A DNA stretch of 64,000 nucleotides from Bacillus sp. 103mf (GCF_900116295.1 NZ_FPAF01000008.1:1-64000); one strand, 5' to 3'. Shown: positions 33,300 through 42,360, numbered from the stretch's first letter. Translations and numbers: made by a program. The notes: generated by a model not told the origin, from the sequence alone.

Positions 33300-34547
33300 C
33301 TATTCCAACGAATGAATAAATAAACCGCTGCGAAGTTTTGGTTCAAACCATGTTGATTTTGGTGGCATTACTTCCCCTGCATCTGCAATAGCTAATAAAT
33401 CTTCCATTGTTGTTGGATACATTGAAAAAGCAACGGCCCAGCCTTCCTCATCAACCATTCTCTCTAACGCTTTCAGTCCTCGTATTCCTCCAACAAAATC
33501 AATTCTGTCATTTGTACCTGGATCATCAATTTGTAAAATGGTATGCAATAATTGATCTTGTAAAATTGATACATCTAATCTATTTACGACATCCTTTTCA
33601 TCAACCCTATCTTCTTTTACAGTCAATTTATACCATACTTTATTCAAATACATTCCAAACGTATGACGCTCTGTCGGTTTAAAAGGTGCTACTTCTGCTT
33701 TTTCTACATAAAAAGCTTGAGATATCGCTTGTAAAAATTGTGCTTCTGATAACCCATTTATATCTTTTACAATGCGATTGTAATCCCAAATTGATAATTC
33801 CTCTTTCGGAAAAAGTACAGATAAAAAGTAATTAAACTCTTCTTCACCTGTATAGTCTGCATGCGCTTCGCGGCGCATCATTCCAACTTTCACAGCCGAT
33901 GCAGAGCGATGATGGCCATCAGCAATATATAAAGAAGGTATGTCCTCAAACAATTCGATTAATGTAGCGATAACTCTTTCTTCATGAATAATCCACGCTT
34001 TATGTCCAATTGTATCATCTGCTGTAAAGTCATAAACAGGGCTATGCGTTATTTTCCAATTCGCGATTACATTTACAATTTCATTGTTCCCGCGATATGT
34101 TACAAAAATAGGCCCTGTATGAGCATTACAGACATCAACATGACGGATACGATCTTTTTCTTTTTCAGCTCTTGTCCGCTCATGTTTCTTAATTGTGTCG
34201 TTTATATATTCATCAATTGATGTACAAACAACAAGTCCAGTTTGAGAACGACCATCCATCGTAAGTTCATAAATGTAAAAACATGGTCGGTCTTCTTGTA
34301 TAAGCACACTCTCTTCGATCAAATATTGTAAATTTCCCTTCGCTTTCTCATATACCGCATTATCGTATAGAGAAACAGATGGATCTAAGTCAATTTCTGC
34401 CTTGTCAATATGCAAAAACGAATACGGATTATCTTTCGCAATTTCTCTTGCTTCCGTACTATTGAGTACATCATATGGAAGAGCAGCTACTTCTTTTGCA
34501 CGCTCTTGTATAGGACGAATTGCCCGAAATGGTTTAATTGTTGCCAC
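33300..34547 (-). CDS. DUF1015 family protein
   Basis: A 415-residue DUF1015 (HTH-like, 'IKPFRAIRPIQERAKEVAALPYDVLNS') protein. Conserved segments are 'PYSFLHIDKAEIDL', 'GHKAWIIHEE', 'SLYIADGHHRSASAVKVG' and 'VGGIRGLKALERMV'. The family is widespread, often beside serA/serC as here, but its biochemistry is not known. Translation starts at GTG with AAGGAGG nine bases upstream. It is the last gene of the serC-serA-DUF1015 operon, separated from serA by a short bcr1-like repeat. Confidence 0.88.
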   Translation of the reverse strand: MATIKPFRAIRPIQERAKEVAALPYDVLNSTEAREIAKDNPYSFLHIDKAEIDLDPSVSLYDNAVYEKAKGNLQYLIEESVLIQEDRPCFYIYELTMDGRSQTGLVVCTSIDEYINDTIKKHERTRAEKEKDRIRHVDVCNAHTGPIFVTYRGNNEIVNVIANWKITHSPVYDFTADDTIGHKAWIIHEERVIATLIELFEDIPSLYIADGHHRSASAVKVGMMRREAHADYTGEEEFNYFLSVLFPKEELSIWDYNRIVKDINGLSEAQFLQAISQAFYVEKAEVAPFKPTERHTFGMYLNKVWYKLTVKEDRVDEKDVVNRLDVSILQDQLLHTILQIDDPGTNDRIDFVGGIRGLKALERMVDEEGWAVAFSMYPTTMEDLLAIADAGEVMPPKSTWFEPKLRSGLFIHSLE

Positions 34548-34560
34548 TGAAATCTCCTCC

Positions 34561-34628
34561 TTATCTATATTAACGGGTAGTAAGCTCGATTCCCATCAAC
34601 AGGGGATGAATTCCCTACTGATGGAAAA
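34561..34628 (-). repeat. bcr1-like repeat, short form, inside the ser operon
   Basis: On the minus strand it begins CATCAGTAGGGAATTCATCC and ends CTACCCGTTAATATAGATAA, matching the two ends of the 145-bp element at 6185-6329 with the middle removed. It occupies almost all of the serA-DUF1015 gap. Confidence 0.5.
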
Positions 34629-34634
34629 TTCACT

Positions 34635-35807
34635 TTATACAATCATTCGTACTGCTACGACACCTGAAATGTCTCTAATATTTTCCACAACATCTTCTTT
34701 AATAATATCATCTATGCCATTATCAATATCAATTATTGTATATGCAAAAGAGCCCTTACTACGGTTAATCATATCTGCAATATTAATATGATGCTCTGCC
34801 AAGCATGCCGTAATTTGTCCAACCATGTTTGGAATATTTTGATGCGCAATTGTAATTCGGTTCTTGCCGATATACGGCAATTCTACATTTGGATAATTAA
34901 CTGAATTGCGGATATTACCCGTTTCTAAAAAGCTTCGCAATTGCCGGGCAGCCATAACCGCACAATTTTCCTCTGATTCGTATGTAGATGCCCCAAGATG
35001 CGGCGTTGCAATCACATTTTTCATTTGCAACACACGCTCGTTTGGAAAATCTGTTATATAATGCTTCACAACCCCCATATGAAGCGCTCGTTCTAATGCA
35101 TCTTCGTCAACAAGCTCTCCACGAGAAAAATTTAAAACACGAACTCCTTTTTTCATCACTTGAAATGCATGTTCATTTATAAGACCTCGCGTTTGTTCTA
35201 CTAATGGAACATGCAAGGTAATATAATCGCACGTTGCAAAAACTTCTTCTAAACTAAACGCTCGCTGCACTTGTCTAGATAATCGCCAAGCTGTTTCAAC
35301 AGAAACATATGGATCATAACCAACGACGTCCATTCCTAATGATAAGGCATCATTTGCAACAAGAGCACCAATTGCACCTAGTCCAATAATCCCAAGACGT
35401 TTCGAGGAAATCTCTGAACCAACATATTGCTTTTTCCCTTTCTCGACAAGTTGCGGCACTTCTTCACCTTGCAACTCTTTTGTCCATACAATACCGTCTA
35501 CAACATTACGAGATGACATAATTAAACTTGCAAGTACAAGTTCTTTTACAGCATTTGCATTAGCCCCTGGTGTATTAAAAACAACAATCCCTTTCTCTGT
35601 ACACCGTTCCACTGGTATATTATTTACACCTGCCCCCGCTCTTGCAATTGCTTTTAAATCACTTGAAAACTCCTCGTGATGCAATGAGTAGCTTCGTAAT
35701 AAAATACCATCAGGATTCTTGGTTGTTTCTCCTATTCTATATCTCTCTTTTGAAAACGCAGCAATTCCTTTTTCAGCAATTTGATTCAACGTTTGAATAT
35801 GAAACAT
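34635..35807 (-). CDS. serA: D-3-phosphoglycerate dehydrogenase
   Basis: A 390-residue NAD-dependent dehydrogenase that oxidises 3-phosphoglycerate, the first step of serine synthesis. Visible: N-terminal substrate lobe, 'VERCTEKGIVVFNTPGANANAVKELV' (~65-90), Rossmann loop 'LGIIGLGAIGALVANDALSLGMDVVGYDP' (~139-167), catalytic 'NFSRGELVDEDAL' (R) and 'TPHLGASTYESEENCA' (His), and a C-terminal ACT-like domain (~320-390). The length is the short-type SerA found in B. cereus, lacking the ASB domain. It follows serC by 12 bp. Confidence 0.93.
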   Translation of the reverse strand: MFHIQTLNQIAEKGIAAFSKERYRIGETTKNPDGILLRSYSLHHEEFSSDLKAIARAGAGVNNIPVERCTEKGIVVFNTPGANANAVKELVLASLIMSSRNVVDGIVWTKELQGEEVPQLVEKGKKQYVGSEISSKRLGIIGLGAIGALVANDALSLGMDVVGYDPYVSVETAWRLSRQVQRAFSLEEVFATCDYITLHVPLVEQTRGLINEHAFQVMKKGVRVLNFSRGELVDEDALERALHMGVVKHYITDFPNERVLQMKNVIATPHLGASTYESEENCAVMAARQLRSFLETGNIRNSVNYPNVELPYIGKNRITIAHQNIPNMVGQITACLAEHHINIADMINRSKGSFAYTIIDIDNGIDDIIKEDVVENIRDISGVVAVRMIV

Positions 35808-35819
35808 TTTCTCATCCCC

Positions 35820-36902
35820 TTATTTGTACTTCTTTTCAAATGCATACATGAAATTCACAAGCGTTTGTACGCCTTCCACTGGCATTGCGTTATAAATACT
35901 AGCACGCATGCCGCCAACTGAGCGATGCCCTTTTAATTCTTCAAGACCATGCTTTTTCGCTTCTTGAAGAAACAATGCATTTCGTTCATTAGAAGACGTT
36001 GTAAATGGAATATTCATTAAAGATCGATATGTAGTATGTACTGGTGAAGTGAACACGCTTGATTCATCTAAAAAGTTGTATAGAATTGCTGCTTTTTTGT
36101 AATTTCTTTTTTCAATTTCCTGCACGCCTCCTTGCTCTTTCAGCCACTGTAAAACTAGCTTTGTTACATAAATACTGAAAGCTGGTGGCGTATTATAAAG
36201 TGAATTATGTTTACTGTAAGTTTCATAGTTTAACATAACCGGGCAAGAAGAATGCGCAGCACCAATTAAATCTTTACGAACGATGACAATCGTTAACCCT
36301 GCAGGTCCTAAATTTTTCTGTGCTCCAGCATAAATAAGACCGAACTTTGCTACATCATACTTTTCAGATAAAATATTTGAGGACATATCAGCAACAAGTG
36401 GGATTTCTCCTGTCTCGGGAATGTTTACATAACGTGTACCTTCAATTGTATTATTCGTTGTAATATGCATATAATCTATTTCTTGAGAGAGAAGTGTACG
36501 ATTTATTTCTGGAATAGATGTAAATCGGTCATTCTCAGAAGATGCAGCAACTGAAACCGTTCCGATTTTTTCTGCTTCTTGAATTGCTTTCTTTGACCAG
36601 GAACCTGTATGTACATATGCGGCTTGTTTATATCGGTGCATTAAATTTAGTGGAATCATGGAGAATTGTAAAGATGCGCCTCCTTGTATAAAAAGTACTT
36701 CATAATTTTCAGGGATATTCATTAATTCGCACAGTAGACTTTTCGTTTCGTCTATAATATCCTGAAAAGTTGTAGATCTGTGACTCATTTCCATTATAGA
36801 CATGCCTGTTTCCTGATAGTTCAATAATTCTTTTTGTACTTGCCCTAAAACAGGAATAGGAAGTGTAGATGGCCCCGCTGAAAAATTGTATACTCGATGC
36901 AT
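35820..36902 (-). CDS. serC: Phosphoserine aminotransferase
   Basis: A 360-residue PLP enzyme converting 3-phosphohydroxypyruvate to phosphoserine. The start 'YNFSAGPSTLPIPVLGQVQKELLNY' is diagnostic, 'YVHTGSWSKKAIQEAEK' and the lysine loop 'YAGAQKNLGPAGLTIVIVRKDL' (PLP Lys of AQKN, ~residue 195) are clear, and 'HRSVGGMRASIYNAMPVEGV' closes the fold. GAGGGG precedes the ATG. First gene of the serC-serA-DUF1015 operon. A phosphoserine phosphatase (serB) is not in the window. Confidence 0.95.
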   Translation of the reverse strand: MHRVYNFSAGPSTLPIPVLGQVQKELLNYQETGMSIMEMSHRSTTFQDIIDETKSLLCELMNIPENYEVLFIQGGASLQFSMIPLNLMHRYKQAAYVHTGSWSKKAIQEAEKIGTVSVAASSENDRFTSIPEINRTLLSQEIDYMHITTNNTIEGTRYVNIPETGEIPLVADMSSNILSEKYDVAKFGLIYAGAQKNLGPAGLTIVIVRKDLIGAAHSSCPVMLNYETYSKHNSLYNTPPAFSIYVTKLVLQWLKEQGGVQEIEKRNYKKAAILYNFLDESSVFTSPVHTTYRSLMNIPFTTSSNERNALFLQEAKKHGLEELKGHRSVGGMRASIYNAMPVEGVQTLVNFMYAFEKKYK

Positions 36903-37067
36903 CTTATTCCCCTCTTTCTTTTATATTTATAAATTTTAAAACTTTCTGAATTATAACTCATATAAAATACTCGGTCAAATTGTTTTCTCCATTTTATTCT
37001 AAGAAGCATTGGAACCGTTCTCATGAGCAGTTTTTATGAAGCTCTTTCCTTTCGTATTAATACAAAA

Positions 37068-37095
37068 AAGTGTTAAGCACGTCTGCTTAACACTT
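37068..37095 (-). terminator. Terminator of the DUF378 gene
   Basis: AAGTGTTAAGCA/TGCTTAACACTT stem with a CGTC loop and T-run on the minus strand. The interval 36903-37067 upstream of serC shows only its leader. Confidence 0.85.
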
Positions 37096-37116
37096 AAAAT
37101 AATAATTGTATAATTG

Positions 37117-37308
37117 CTAACTACTTGCAAAAAAACGGTCGTAAATTTGATATAGTGCAGAAAGACCAATAAGCCAATAAACGGTATCAACAAGTGCCGG
37201 TACAGAACCAAAAAGTTTTTCCACTAGATTAAAATCTAGCGCAACAAATAACCAGTTTAAACCGCCAATAATCACCAGAATTGCTGTAAGGTACGACAAA
37301 AATTTCAT
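37117..37308 (-). CDS. DUF378 family small membrane protein
   Basis: A 63-residue protein with two membrane helices, 'LTAILVIIGGLNWLFVALDF' and 'LVDTVYWLIGLSALYQIYD'; 'GGLNWLFVA' is the family hallmark. YuzA of B. subtilis is the closest named relative. Function unknown. AGGGGGC seven bases before ATG 37308 gives the start; a longer frame upstream with a lysine/asparagine run is not supported. Confidence 0.85.
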   Translation of the reverse strand: MKFLSYLTAILVIIGGLNWLFVALDFNLVEKLFGSVPALVDTVYWLIGLSALYQIYDRFFASS

Positions 37309-37439
37309 TATGATTGCCCCCTTGGTGAAAAATGGTGAAAGGCCTTTCGCTATATTATATGCATGGAATCCTTGAATTTTCCCATTTTTATTTTTATTTT
37401 TATTTTTTCTCTTTAAAAAAGTATTCATACCTTCTTCGT

Positions 37440-37665
37440 ATGAAATGAACACTCCCGCCACTTATCTCCTTCGAATCTTAAAGTGGGTGGGCTTGCCAAC
37501 TTTCCGATAAAAAACCATGCAAACTATATATCCATTTTCATTTTTCGACATCTTTGTCTAGCTCTGCCTTCTAGGCCCTCATGTCTAAGAACCTTAGGTA
37601 AAAAACACCTTCTGTGCGAAAGAACCTTAGCCAGCAGGCCTAAACAGTCGGCTGCGCTTTTCTTT
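37440..37665 (-). other. Possible IS605-type right-end/omega-RNA scar
   Basis: On the minus strand the stretch ends AAGCCCACCCACTTTAAG .. ATAAGTGGCGGGAGTGTTCAT, which has the architecture of the IS605 right ends in this window (GAAGCCCC .. GGAGGGGTTATTCAC): a stem closed by CCC/GGG and a TTCA-type terminus. Upstream sequence is GC-richer than its surroundings and carries paired CTAAGGTTCTT segments. No coding sequence remains. It may be a solo scaffold left by a deletion. Homology is not demonstrated. Confidence 0.3.
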
Positions 37666-37667
37666 AT

Positions 37668-37822
37668 AAGTCGCTGCTATGCAGAATACAACATGACCGC
37701 TACTTGCTTTCTCCTTTTGTTTTAAACATTGCATGTGGCAAGCAATGGCCCTGATCGTTTCTATGCGCGGCTAGATGCTCTCGTCCCCCCTTAAAAAGAA
37801 AGGGGTTTTATCTTGTATATAT
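37668..37822 (+). repeat. ~150-bp interspersed repeat, copy 4
   Basis: Contains AAGTCGCTGCTATGCAGAAT, ATGTGGCAAGCAATGGCCCT, TTTCTATGCGCGGCTAGATG and CTCTCGTCCCCCC, then AAAGGGGTTTTAT. It is the most diverged plus-strand copy and is fused to the RE-like scar on its left. Confidence 0.7.
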
Positions 37823-37833
37823 AGCGTTGCATA

Positions 37834-38040
37834 TTATACCGTTTTTATCTTTCCTTCAAATATTATTTTTCGTCCACAGGGTTCTACAACCGTTTTTCCA
37901 TCTCTTTTCACTTCATGAAAAATAGGCTCTTCCATGCGGCGGGACGGTGCATACCCTTCCTTTTCCATTCTTTCGAGGCACTGTGCAATTGTTTCATCTG
38001 GTAATACTTCAAATTTCTTCTTTTTTAATTGCTTTGTCAT
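37834..38040 (-). CDS. NETI-motif family small protein
   Basis: A 68-residue basic protein: 'KKKKFEVLPDETIAQCLERMEKEGYAPSRRMEEPIFHE'. It matches the NETI-motif family of short Bacillus proteins, here with DETI in place of NETI. Function unknown. It begins 4 bp after the stop of the MFS gene and has only a weak AGGT site, so it is probably translated from the same transcript. Confidence 0.72.
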   Translation of the reverse strand: MTKQLKKKKFEVLPDETIAQCLERMEKEGYAPSRRMEEPIFHEVKRDGKTVVEPCGRKIIFEGKIKTV

Positions 38041-38044
38041 TGTT

Positions 38045-39220
38045 TTACCTACTTTCTACTTTCCTTATCATTGCTTGACTTTTCATATATGTCACGTAAA
38101 CAATCGATATTACTGCCATAATGATCATAACGGCAAAGAAAAAGCTTGTATACTGTATTTTTTCTATAAATATTCCACCTAATACAGGACCAGTAATACT
38201 TCCGATACTAAAAGCAATTCCGCACAAAATATTTCCTGCTGGTAATAAATGCTTAGATAATAAATCTGTCATATAACCGAGTCCAAGTGAAAAACATGAT
38301 CCAATAACCATACCAGCAAATAACATACATATAAATACAAGCCCATAATATTCATCGAATATAGCTGCTAATAGAAAAATCACTGTACTGACGCTAAATG
38401 CCCATGTTAAAATACGCTCTCTTCCAAGACGATCACTAAGTATACCAAGTGGTATTTGCGTAACAATTCCACCAATCGAAAACGCTGGCAATAAAAATGA
38501 AATTTGTTCAACTGACCAACCTTTCCTCATCGCATATACAGGTAAATTGCTATTAAGCATCCCTTCTAATACACCGTAAGCTAACGGTGCCAGTAACGCA
38601 ATCCATCCGATTATCCACACTTGCGTATAGCGCTGCAAAGATGATTCACTTTCTTGATTCGCTTCTCCTTGATCAGGAAATGCGTTTTGCGTTGGAATTA
38701 ACAATAACCAACCTATTAAGCAAAGGACAGTTGATACAATAAATGGTGTTGCAATACCGTATTTTACTGTACTCGCTAAATAAGGTCCCATTGCAAAACC
38801 AATACTGAAAAATGCTCCATATATAGAAACTTGTTTTCCTACCTTGTGCGGACTAGCAGTTGTAGTAATCCACGTTTGTGTTCCAACATGAAGCATATGA
38901 TCCCCTACCCCAACTAAAAAACGAAGAACAAACCATACCCAAAAAGAAAATGTTTGCGTAAATACAAATAATGCTCCAATAACAATGAATCCTCCAATTA
39001 CAATAAGAGGTTTCATTCCAAACTTTTGCATCGGTTTCTCAAGCCAAGGTGAAATAACAAGAATACCAATATATAATGCCGTTGCATGAATGCCATTAAA
39101 GCTTGAACTAATTCCCTCCTTCTCAAAAATCATTGCGATTGCTGGTAACAGCATGCCTTGTGAAAGTCCAGAAATCGCAACAATTCCAACCATAATCCAA
39201 AACGTATACCTTTTTCCCAT
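38045..39220 (-). CDS. MFS transporter
   Basis: A 391-residue major facilitator with 12 helices. Motif A-like loops are diverged: 'LEKPMQKFGMKPLIVIGG' between helices 2-3 and 'GILSDRLGRERILTWAF' between helices 8-9. It resembles YfkF/YttB-type Bacillus exporters. AGGGAG lies nine bases before the ATG. It forms a two-gene unit with the NETI protein. Substrate unknown. Confidence 0.88.
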   Translation of the reverse strand: MGKRYTFWIMVGIVAISGLSQGMLLPAIAMIFEKEGISSSFNGIHATALYIGILVISPWLEKPMQKFGMKPLIVIGGFIVIGALFVFTQTFSFWVWFVLRFLVGVGDHMLHVGTQTWITTTASPHKVGKQVSIYGAFFSIGFAMGPYLASTVKYGIATPFIVSTVLCLIGWLLLIPTQNAFPDQGEANQESESSLQRYTQVWIIGWIALLAPLAYGVLEGMLNSNLPVYAMRKGWSVEQISFLLPAFSIGGIVTQIPLGILSDRLGRERILTWAFSVSTVIFLLAAIFDEYYGLVFICMLFAGMVIGSCFSLGLGYMTDLLSKHLLPAGNILCGIAFSIGSITGPVLGGIFIEKIQYTSFFFAVMIIMAVISIVYVTYMKSQAMIRKVESR

Positions 39221-39304
39221 TTTATTACGCTCCCTCTACAAACTCACATCCTTTATTATAGCTGGTTAATCCATAAATCGTATACTTTCAATTTCCACAA
39301 AAAT

Positions 39305-39332
39305 AAAGCTAGAAGTTCAGACTTCTAGCTTT
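39305..39332. terminator. Intrinsic terminator hairpin
   Basis: AAAGCTAGAAGT/ACTTCTAGCTTT stem with TCAG loop. It directly follows the stop of a probable pseudogene on the minus strand. Confidence 0.7.
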
Positions 39333-39562
39333 CATCCTTCCCCTGTTTGAGCTTTTACATATGGCTGCACAACTACACCTTGTACTGGATGCAAATAAGA
39401 ATAGGTCATATAATATTTTGTCCCACACACTAGAAGGAATGTTTAAAAATACAATTGTTGAATATACGTATACAAAACTTTATAACTAATTGATTGAGAA
39501 ACCGTTACTTCTGGAATCAATATCTGTACGAAAGTAGCTGGTTCTGTATAAAAAATCTCCAT
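39332..39562 (-). pseudogene. Possible decayed gene (77 codons with one internal stop)
   Basis: On the minus strand one frame runs from ATG at 39562 ('MEIFYTEPATFVQILIPEV') to a TAA at codon 40, then continues open ('YYMTYSYLHPVQGVVVQPYV') to TGA directly before a strong terminator. The terminator and ordered C-terminus suggest a former gene. I do not recognise the family. It lies in the 400-bp gap 39221-39626, where nothing else is seen. It could also be chance. Confidence 0.3.
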
Positions 39563-39626
39563 AATCTTTCTCTTTTTCAAAACGCCCCTATTACACGTTT
39601 CTTATTTACAGTAGGAAACAACGCAG

Positions 39627-40523
39627 CTACTCTTTCAAAAATTCGGTTACTTCATTGATAAATACTTCTAAACAATCGATAAATGGAGAATGCCCACAAT
39701 TTTCTAACACGACCAATTTCGCATTTGGCAAATGCTTTGCCAACTCTTCACCAACTACTTTAGGCACCACATAATCACGATTACCTTGAAGAACTAATGT
39801 TGGCACTTGAATACGATTCATATCCCCGTTCCCGGCTACAACTCCGTTATGCTCATCGGATATATTAAATGTTACAAGTCCATAATTTACATCAACAAAA
39901 TTGCGCTGCGTCAACATATCATTAAGATATTTTTCATAGCGATCTGGGCTAGGTTGATGATGCGTATAAATAAGTAAATTCCAGATATTACGATAATACT
40001 GCTTATCCTTTTGTTTTAAAGCTTCGACAACTGGTGCAATTTGAACAGGATCTTTAGCTATTTCTTCTTTTGTTTTTAAAAGATTAGATACAATCGGTTG
40101 ACCATTTATGTCCTTCTTAAAAATTGGATATCCTTTCACCCCTACTGATTCTACCAATATAAGTTTATTCACATTCATCGGATAAGCTGCTGCAAACTGC
40201 ATAGCAACTCCTCCCCCCATTGACCATCCGACCAATGAAAAATTTTTTAATTGCAGTTCATCCACGAACAACTTCACATCTTCTGCAAATTCATTCAATG
40301 AATCAATCGGATGATGATAAGTCGAAAATCCAAAACCACGTAAATCAAGGGCATAAATATGATAAGAATCTTGCAGTTGTTCTATAACTAAATCCCAATG
40401 CTGTGAAGATGTCATATTTCCGTGAATAAGCACCAATATTTCTGTTCCATTTCCCGCTTCTTGATAAGCAATTGTTTCTCCATTTGATAATGCTACCGAT
40501 TTCATAATGGCAGGTTTCATCAT
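39627..40523 (-). CDS. Alpha/beta hydrolase
   Basis: A 298-residue alpha/beta-hydrolase. Oxyanion-hole segment 'LVLIHGNMTSS' (~residues 30-40), nucleophile elbow 'LVGWSMGGGVA' with Ser (~103), acid in 'LQGNRDYVVP' (Asp ~258) and His in 'ENCGHSPFIDCLEVF' (~283) form the triad. Substrate (ester, lactone or other) is not readable. GAGGGGG precedes the first of two adjacent ATGs. A LexA-like 14-base core (AGAATATACGTTCT) lies about 80 bp upstream, shared with the tnpB leader at the window start. Confidence 0.9.
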   Translation of the reverse strand: MMKPAIMKSVALSNGETIAYQEAGNGTEILVLIHGNMTSSQHWDLVIEQLQDSYHIYALDLRGFGFSTYHHPIDSLNEFAEDVKLFVDELQLKNFSLVGWSMGGGVAMQFAAAYPMNVNKLILVESVGVKGYPIFKKDINGQPIVSNLLKTKEEIAKDPVQIAPVVEALKQKDKQYYRNIWNLLIYTHHQPSPDRYEKYLNDMLTQRNFVDVNYGLVTFNISDEHNGVVAGNGDMNRIQVPTLVLQGNRDYVVPKVVGEELAKHLPNAKLVVLENCGHSPFIDCLEVFINEVTEFLKE

Positions 40524-40680
40524 TCTGTTTCCCCCTCAAAATTATCAATAACACACATTCCAAAAGACAGAAAATTCTAACTCAATAATAACACACAGAA
40601 TATACGTTCTCAATCTGAATTAACTTATTTTTACATAAGCATAACAATGGACTACTAGACAATTCAGAAAAAAACAGATA

Positions 40681-40698
40681 TAGTTAGCTAGGTAACTA
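40681..40698. promoter_or_regulatory. Putative MarR operator
   Basis: TAGTTA-GCTAGG-TAACTA has 6-bp perfect arms and lies 18 bp upstream of the MarR start, overlapping the expected promoter region. It likely mediates autorepression and control of the co-transcribed MFS gene. Confidence 0.5.
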
Positions 40699-40716
40699 AT
40701 TAGAAAGGGCAAAAAT

Positions 40717-41133
40717 ATGGACGAAAAACAACACTTTTTTCACACTGTCAGCCAAACCGCTCGGAAATTTTCCAAGAGATTCAATGAACGTGTTTCCCCA
40801 ACTGGTTTATACAGTGCGCAGTGGGCTGTAATCTTCAGACTAAATCAAACTGGATCTTGCACGCAAACAGAATTATGTCAATACTTAAACGTTGAGTCAC
40901 CAACAATGACTCGTACTTTAAAGCGTATGGAATTAATGGGATGGATTGCTCGAACAGAGGGAACAGATCGACGCGAGAAGCTCATTTCTTTATCAGAAAC
41001 AGCAATCGCAATGATACCGAATTGGCAAGAAGAAGTAGACTCATTTGAGAAAAAGACATTGCAAGATATTAGCGAGGAAGAGCTTCGCCTTGCTTTTCAC
41101 GTACTACAAAAAGTAATTCGTAATCTTGATTAA
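40717..41133 (+). CDS. MarR-family transcriptional regulator
   Basis: A 138-residue MarR protein with the winged helix at about residues 35-100: 'CTQTELCQYLNVESPTMTRTLKRMELMGWIARTEG' and the wing motif 'TDRREKLISLS'. GAAAGGGC precedes the ATG. It is 11 bp upstream of an MFS exporter and almost certainly co-transcribed with it, giving a regulator-exporter unit distinct from the 5.6-7.6 kb pair. Confidence 0.9.
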   Translation: MDEKQHFFHTVSQTARKFSKRFNERVSPTGLYSAQWAVIFRLNQTGSCTQTELCQYLNVESPTMTRTLKRMELMGWIARTEGTDRREKLISLSETAIAMIPNWQEEVDSFEKKTLQDISEEELRLAFHVLQKVIRNLD

Positions 41134-41144
41134 AAATTGGAGGG

Positions 41145-42350
41145 ATGACTATGGAAAGTCAAAGGCTTTGGACGAAAGACTTCATTGGAACATGTTTGAG
41201 TAGTCTATTTCTCTTTTTAACATTTTATATGCTGATCACAACCTTGCCTGTATATGTTATTGACGGATTAAAAGGAAAACCTGAAGAAATGGGTCTTGTC
41301 GCAACAGTGTTTCTTATTTCCTCTGTAATCTGCCGACCATTTACAGGTAAATGGCTTGATGATTTAGGAAGGAAGAAAATTTTATTCATCTCCCTTTCGT
41401 TATTTTTAGCTGCAACAGTAATGTACTTCGGTACGCAAAGCTTATTTTTACTGCTTGCTCTTCGCTTCTTTCATGGTATCGGATTTGGAATGGCAACAAC
41501 AGCTACTGGTACAATCGTAACAGATGTAGCACCGCCCCACAGGCGCGGTGAAGCACTTGGTTATTATGGAGTGTTTATGAGCTTACCGATGGTTATCGGT
41601 CCTTTTTTAGGTTTAACAATTATTTCTAAATTCTCATTTACAGGTTTATTTATCATTTGTTCTATATTTTCTATACTTGCTTTTCTATGTGGACTATTAG
41701 TAAATATCCCTAACGAAAAAACAACTGTCAACAGCGAAAAGAAACGTATGCAATGGAAAGATTTAATTGAGCCTTCCACAATTCCAATTGCTCTCACAGG
41801 TTGCGTACTTTCCTTTTCCTATAGCGGTATTCTTTCATTTATTCCCGTTTATGCAAAAGAGCTTGGTATGGCTGATATTGCAAGTTATTTCTTTGTTGTA
41901 TACGCAGTTGTAGTTGTTATTTCCAGACCATTTTCAGGAAAAATATTCGATCGGTTCGGAGAAAATGTTCTCATTTATCCATCTATTATTATCTTTATGA
42001 TTGGAATGTTTGTTTTAAGCCAAGCACAAACGTCATTTTGGTTACTTGCTGCTGGCGTACTTATTGGCTTTGGATATGGAACTCTAATTCCAAGCTTCCA
42101 AACAATTGCAGTTAGTGTCGCACCAAATCACAGGCGCGGATCTGCAACAGCCACTTATTTCTCATTCTTCGATACAGGGATCGGTATTGGCTCTTTCGTA
42201 CTAGGAATTATCGCAGCACATTCGAGTTATCATCATATGTATTTTATTTCTTCGATTATCGTTGCATTTACATTACTGATTTACTATTTTCTTCATGGAC
42301 GTAAACAAAAGTTCCAAAAGCAAACAACACAAGAAAAATTATCTGCTTAA
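41145..42350 (+). CDS. MFS transporter (multidrug-efflux type)
   Basis: A 401-residue major facilitator with 12 helices. Motif A is canonical, 'RPFTGKWLDDLGRKKILF' (~residues 65-82), and repeated as 'RPFSGKIFDRFGENVLIY' in the second half; motif C-like 'GVFMSLPMVIGPFLG' in helix 5 marks drug/H+ antiporters. GGAGGG is upstream of the ATG. Regulated by the preceding MarR gene. Confidence 0.92.
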   Translation: MTMESQRLWTKDFIGTCLSSLFLFLTFYMLITTLPVYVIDGLKGKPEEMGLVATVFLISSVICRPFTGKWLDDLGRKKILFISLSLFLAATVMYFGTQSLFLLLALRFFHGIGFGMATTATGTIVTDVAPPHRRGEALGYYGVFMSLPMVIGPFLGLTIISKFSFTGLFIICSIFSILAFLCGLLVNIPNEKTTVNSEKKRMQWKDLIEPSTIPIALTGCVLSFSYSGILSFIPVYAKELGMADIASYFFVVYAVVVVISRPFSGKIFDRFGENVLIYPSIIIFMIGMFVLSQAQTSFWLLAAGVLIGFGYGTLIPSFQTIAVSVAPNHRRGSATATYFSFFDTGIGIGSFVLGIIAAHSSYHHMYFISSIIVAFTLLIYYFLHGRKQKFQKQTTQEKLSA

Positions 42351-42360
42351 TACTATAAGA

